A stretch of 64,000 nucleotides of DNA from NCBI GenBank assembly GCA_036435485.1, contig CM071597.1, positions 54,543,881 to 54,607,880 on the forward strand, read 5' to 3'. The position numbers and the translations under genes are program-made. Below, piece by piece: positions 60,801-64,000 of the stretch; position 1 is the stretch's first letter; every line of letters starts with the position of its first letter. The notes below the pieces were generated by a model. That model was given only the letters and a program-made list of their open reading frames with translations, ran no database searches and was not told the origin of the DNA. Origin of the DNA: Saposhnikovia divaricata. Its lineage: Eukaryota > Streptophyta > Magnoliopsida > Apiales > Apiaceae.

Positions 60801-62978
60801 TTAGAACATTACCTATCCTATCATGGCAGATAAGGTCTCTGGACAGTAGGGGTTCGACATGGAAAATGGCATACAAAACATGGTATTGCAAAATCGGGCA
60901 TTATAACGGCTGTAAATCGAATATCTACCAATTTCGAATCTTCCCATAAACATAGTATCCAACCCAAACAACATATACATGACTTATATACATGAACTGA
61001 GGCCAAGCAATGCCTTTCCGTTCATCTAGCTATTTTATCCTCTTATATCAACATATCACTACATAAGCATGCTTTAATCATTACCATAATCATACTAATC
61101 TAAATTCTCATCAAGAACATCATTAAACATAAACTAAGGCCTAGGGTTTCAAGAGTTTTATACCTTCCTTGAGGTGTGTATGCACTTAGTAAGCCTTGTA
61201 TAGTCCTTGTATAGCCTCCATGAAGCTTGGATCATCAACCAAAATCAAGATTCAAGAATTTTGTTCTTGAGGTTACTATTCATCCTCCACTTTCTTGATT
61301 TTTTTGAAAATGTAAAAGGTGATGTTTGAGGCTAAGATTTCTAGGGTATCATTTTTATGAAATATAGGATCTATGATAAATTTTTGGAGATCAAACAATG
61401 GTTGGAAGTTGGATTTTTGTTTTGGAATTGTTGCAAAAGTCGAATGGAAGAGTAAAGGAGAGAGTTTGATGTTTTCTTGTGGTTTTGCTTGGAAGAATGC
61501 ATAAAGTGGATGAGCCTTGGATAATATCTCATCTCTTTTTACTTTAGTAAAGTGATGATGCACTAGATGATGTCTTTGTGAGGACAAGTGTTGAAGATTG
61601 GATGGTTTAAGGCTTAGCCAAGTGGTGGCTTGCTAAGTACTTGGTTGCATTCTAATTGATCTAGTTCCTTGCTAGTTACTAGATATTTATCACTTGCACA
61701 TGCATGTATCTTGCTTCCTCTGCTTGTTTCTGTATCCGGTTATTGCCCGTTTCGATTGATCGTTCGTAGGAATATTTCACGGATTTCTAATTAGGGTTTA
61801 CCGGGAATCCTTTTTAATATTAATACTTTCATTCTCCATCTTTCATTCTAACTTTCCAATTTATATTCCTTAAATCCATTCGTTAAATACTTAAGGCTAT
61901 CAGTGTCCAGGGAACTCTCGGAGAAAATAAAAGTGCGGTTTTTCAGAATCCGACAGCTTTTACATACACTTATTTTCCCCCTGGATCACTAATACGAACT
62001 CGGAAATCCGTTCCGAATGCTTCTATATAGTGTCGTCTCATATTATTATATACTCCCACCAAAACACTATTCATTCTGTATTCTTTACTTGTTCTCTTAG
62101 GGTGGTACAATTGTCCGTATTCTCTTTCGATCGTTCCTTATCCTTTTTACGAAACTAATGGATTAATCATTACCGATCTGGATGACATGAGAATATTCTC
62201 CTGCTTGAAATTGCCATATCTTATTCCCTTAGAAGATAGATTATTCTTACCTATGTTGTTACCCTTTAGCATTCTTCAAGACATAGAAATAATAAAGTCG
62301 AATTCCATTCATTCTTTCCAAATATCAATTATTACATTGTAGCCATAACCACTCCTCAGTGGTTTCCTACCTTCATTCTTAGATCAAATATAATAACATC
62401 CCAAAATATCAAATCCTCAAAGTTAATATCCCAATTCTTGGATTATAATAATATTTAATCCACTGTCCGGTCAAATATTATACCGAAAAGAATTTGGAAT
62501 TTCTGAATTCCGATCGTCTCTGCATTCACTTATTTCCTCCGCGTATTACTAATATGACTTCGAAACATCCATATCACGTCCCGTACATAGGGTGGAGTGA
62601 AAAGTTTTCCAACTTACAAAATCACTATTCATCCACCAAATTACTATACACGTACAGGAAATACTATGCACGTACGGGAAATACTATGCACGTATGGGAA
62701 ACACTATGCACGTACTCATTTCCCTTCAAGGATCCATTAGCTCCTTCCTGGATGGTAGATTATTCTTATCTAGGTCCTCAACCATCGAATTATTCTATTC
62801 TGACAATATACCAATGCATCAGGATCATTGTCCAAAGCAATATCCATTCATTACAATCATTGTTCTTTGAAACCACCATTCATAAGAGCTGGTGACCTTG
62901 TTGTCGGAATCATTGTTCCTCATTTTATCATTACTTAATAAAAAGTTTTAATTATATCCAAAATTTGGGGTTCTTACA
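57845..62978 (-). repeat. 5' LTR of the young element (5134 bp)
   Basis: Same length as the left LTR with a constant offset of 10426 bases at every difference checked, so no net indels. Confidence 0.93.
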
Positions 62979-62983
62979 TTTTG

Positions 62984-63530
62984 CAACAAAATTTAGCAAC
63001 AGAATGCTTTCCGTTGTAAATTGCCGACGGAATAGCAACAATAAACTAGTCAACACAGTTTTCTACAACAAGGTAACGGATTAGTGACAAATATTTAGCA
63101 ACGGAATATTTTCGTCGACAACGAAGGCACGAAAACATCCTGCCCTATTCTTCTAACACACTTGCGATGGAAAACATTCTGTCAGGAATATGTTAACGGT
63201 TTAACAACGGATTTAGTGACGGATTATAGCGACGGAATGCTTCCGTAGCTAAGGGAAATGCCACATTATCCCCTAACTTACGTGCGACGAAATTGCAATG
63301 GAATAAATTTTCAAGCGGATTAATGACTGAAATTTTGCAATGGACTTGCAACGGCCACTGTTAGCGACGACTTTGCAACGGTAACCTTTAGTAACGGTTT
63401 TGCAACCAAATCTAGCAACGGAATAGCAACGGTATTCTATTGGTAAAAAAGTCAAACTTTTTAATTTCCGTTGCTAATCCGAAGCCATTGTAGATCGGTC
63501 ATTTCTGATTTCCGTCCCTAAGTCGTTGGT
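62984..63530. repeat. CACTA subterminal repeat region
   Basis: More than a dozen copies of a degenerate (A/T)GCAACGG(A/T) or GCGACGGA motif in both orientations, for example around 63225-63240, 63350-63440 and inverted at about 63465. Probable binding sites for the element's own proteins. Confidence 0.65.
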
Positions 63531-63696
63531 AGTTACAAACATTTAACTTAAGGCAGTAGCTCTTCTGCCATTTTTTCTTTCGCACATATCCTATATCTTC
63601 TTTCATTTTTTCTTTTCTCTCCAAAATCAAATCCTTTTCTATCTATATCTTTCCTATTATTCCACCAAATAACACAACTTTGTTCCATATTTTAAG

Positions 63697-63927
63697 GTTA
63701 GTTCACTTTTATTGTTTTATAATTCCATTTTTAAAGTGCTAATCATGTTTAATAATGAAATACTACCTTGTTAATTTATTTGTAAGCATTTTCTCATTAT
63801 GTAGACATTGTTGCATAAGTAATCTCAAATGTTTGTAGTCTTAGTAAAGTTAGCTTATTTATAAAGATTGTTTGTATCTTATTTGTGATAATTCTAATTT
63901 ATTTTGATAATAATATATCTTTTGTAG
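63697..63927 (+). other. 5' UTR intron of the CACTA gene
   Basis: Donor GTTAGT at 63697 after TTTTAAG; acceptor TTTTGTAG ending at 63927; AT-rich between. It ends 18 bases before the ATG. Confidence 0.5.
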
Positions 63928-63945
63928 ATTGTTGATAACATAAAT

Positions 63946-64000
63946 ATGGATAATAATAGATCTTGGATGTATCAAAGATTGGATAATGGAGGGCCTCTTA
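63946..64000 (+). CDS. Start of CACTA transposase-type protein (TNP2-like), cut by window end
   Basis: ATG at 63946 opens MDNNRSWMYQRLDNGGPL, matching the beginning of the transposase-associated N-terminal domain (Transpos_assoc) that precedes TNP2-type transposases of CACTA elements. Only 18 codons are visible, so neither integrity nor the catalytic domain can be judged. The preceding 5' UTR intron and the subterminal repeats support this reading. Confidence 0.65.
   Translation, partial: MDNNRSWMYQRLDNGGPL

Larger units (their letters stand above)
47419..62978 (-). mobile_element. Young LTR retrotransposon with 5.1-kb LTRs and decayed interior (LARD-like, gypsy-derived)
   Basis: The LTRs at 47419-52552 and 57845-62978 are both 5134 bp. 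Target duplication TTTTG lies at 47414-47418 and 62979-62983. Minus-strand order is 5' LTR (right), tRNA-Met primer site 57829-57840, 5.29-kb interior, polypurine tract, 3' LTR (left). The interior has no frame above about 100 codons. Two faint pol traces in the right order (RT-like at 55131-55145, integrase-tail-like at 53967-53996) point to a gypsy chromovirus ancestor. The LTRs are almost identical, so it moved recently using proteins from another element. Confidence 0.9.
62979..64000 (+). mobile_element. CACTA transposon, continuation (subterminal region and 5' part of transposase gene)
   Basis: After the TTTTG duplication the sequence continues the CACTA end. It is dense in the subterminal motif GCAACGGA and variants (AGCAACGGAA, GCGACGGA, TTCCGTTGC on the other strand) up to about 63530, as is typical of plant CACTA elements where the transposase-related protein binds. 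A promoter and gene start follow. The far terminus is outside the window. Confidence 0.7.

Noticed and set aside
50016..62895. Small ORFs repeated at constant 10426-base spacing (for example 50016, 50850, 52068 and partners)
   Set aside because: They are duplicated because they lie in the two LTRs; the diverged solo LTR does not preserve them, and they have no homology I recognise.
47419..62978. Large 5.1-kb direct duplication, as if a segmental duplication
   Set aside because: Ends are TG..CA, a tRNA-Met primer site and a polypurine tract sit at the inner borders and a 5-bp target duplication at the outer ones, so these are LTRs.

Overview
This 64-kb window is plant nuclear DNA made almost entirely of nested transposable elements. 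The supporting signs are plant-type LTR retrotransposons primed by initiator tRNA-Met, GT..AG introns, TATA-box promoters, AT-rich spacers, a CACTA DNA transposon and a tRNA-like SINE module. Species cannot be fixed from the sequence; an angiosperm, probably a eudicot, is the safest reading. I see no intact host protein gene and no bacterial-style operon.

Layout. (1) 1-10586: a Ty3/gypsy element of the Tat lineage on the minus strand (gag, protease, reverse transcriptase, RNase H, integrase reading right to left) with a separate spliced gene on the opposite strand at its 3' end. All reading frames are broken. (2) 10587-12225: AT-rich sequence that looks like one LTR of another gypsy element and ends exactly where copia A begins. 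(3) 12226-15907: copia A, minus strand, SIRE-like gag plus protease and half of integrase, with its 5' LTR. (4) 15908-21561: copia C, plus strand, a decayed SIRE-type element with a 1.26-kb 3' LTR. (5) 21679-38728: copia B, minus strand, complete from LTR to LTR with target duplication TGGAA. It carries a long env-like region, an antisense small gene, and a 4.8-kb solo LTR inserted inside the env-like region. (6) 38734-47394: LTR fragments, (TA)n-bounded MITEs, a Helitron-like element with a duplicated tRNA-derived module, and unassigned DNA. (7) 47395-64000: a CACTA transposon whose end was split by a very young 15.56-kb LTR retrotransposon (47419-62978). That element has two 5134-bp LTRs and an essentially non-coding interior. 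The window ends just inside the CACTA transposase-type gene.

How the parts relate. The solo LTR in copia B and the two LTRs of the 47-63 kb element belong to one family, so three 5-kb LTRs lie in 64 kb. Relative ages follow from nesting and LTR divergence. Copia B's LTRs differ by about 4 percent. The solo LTR is younger than B. The 47-63 kb element's LTRs differ at only five sites that I found by eye, so it inserted recently although it has no usable genes, and must have been moved by proteins supplied in trans. Two unrelated lineages here (Tat gypsy and SIRE-type copia) each carry an extra gene on the strand opposite to gag-pol, with its own TATA box. That is the most interesting biological feature of the window.
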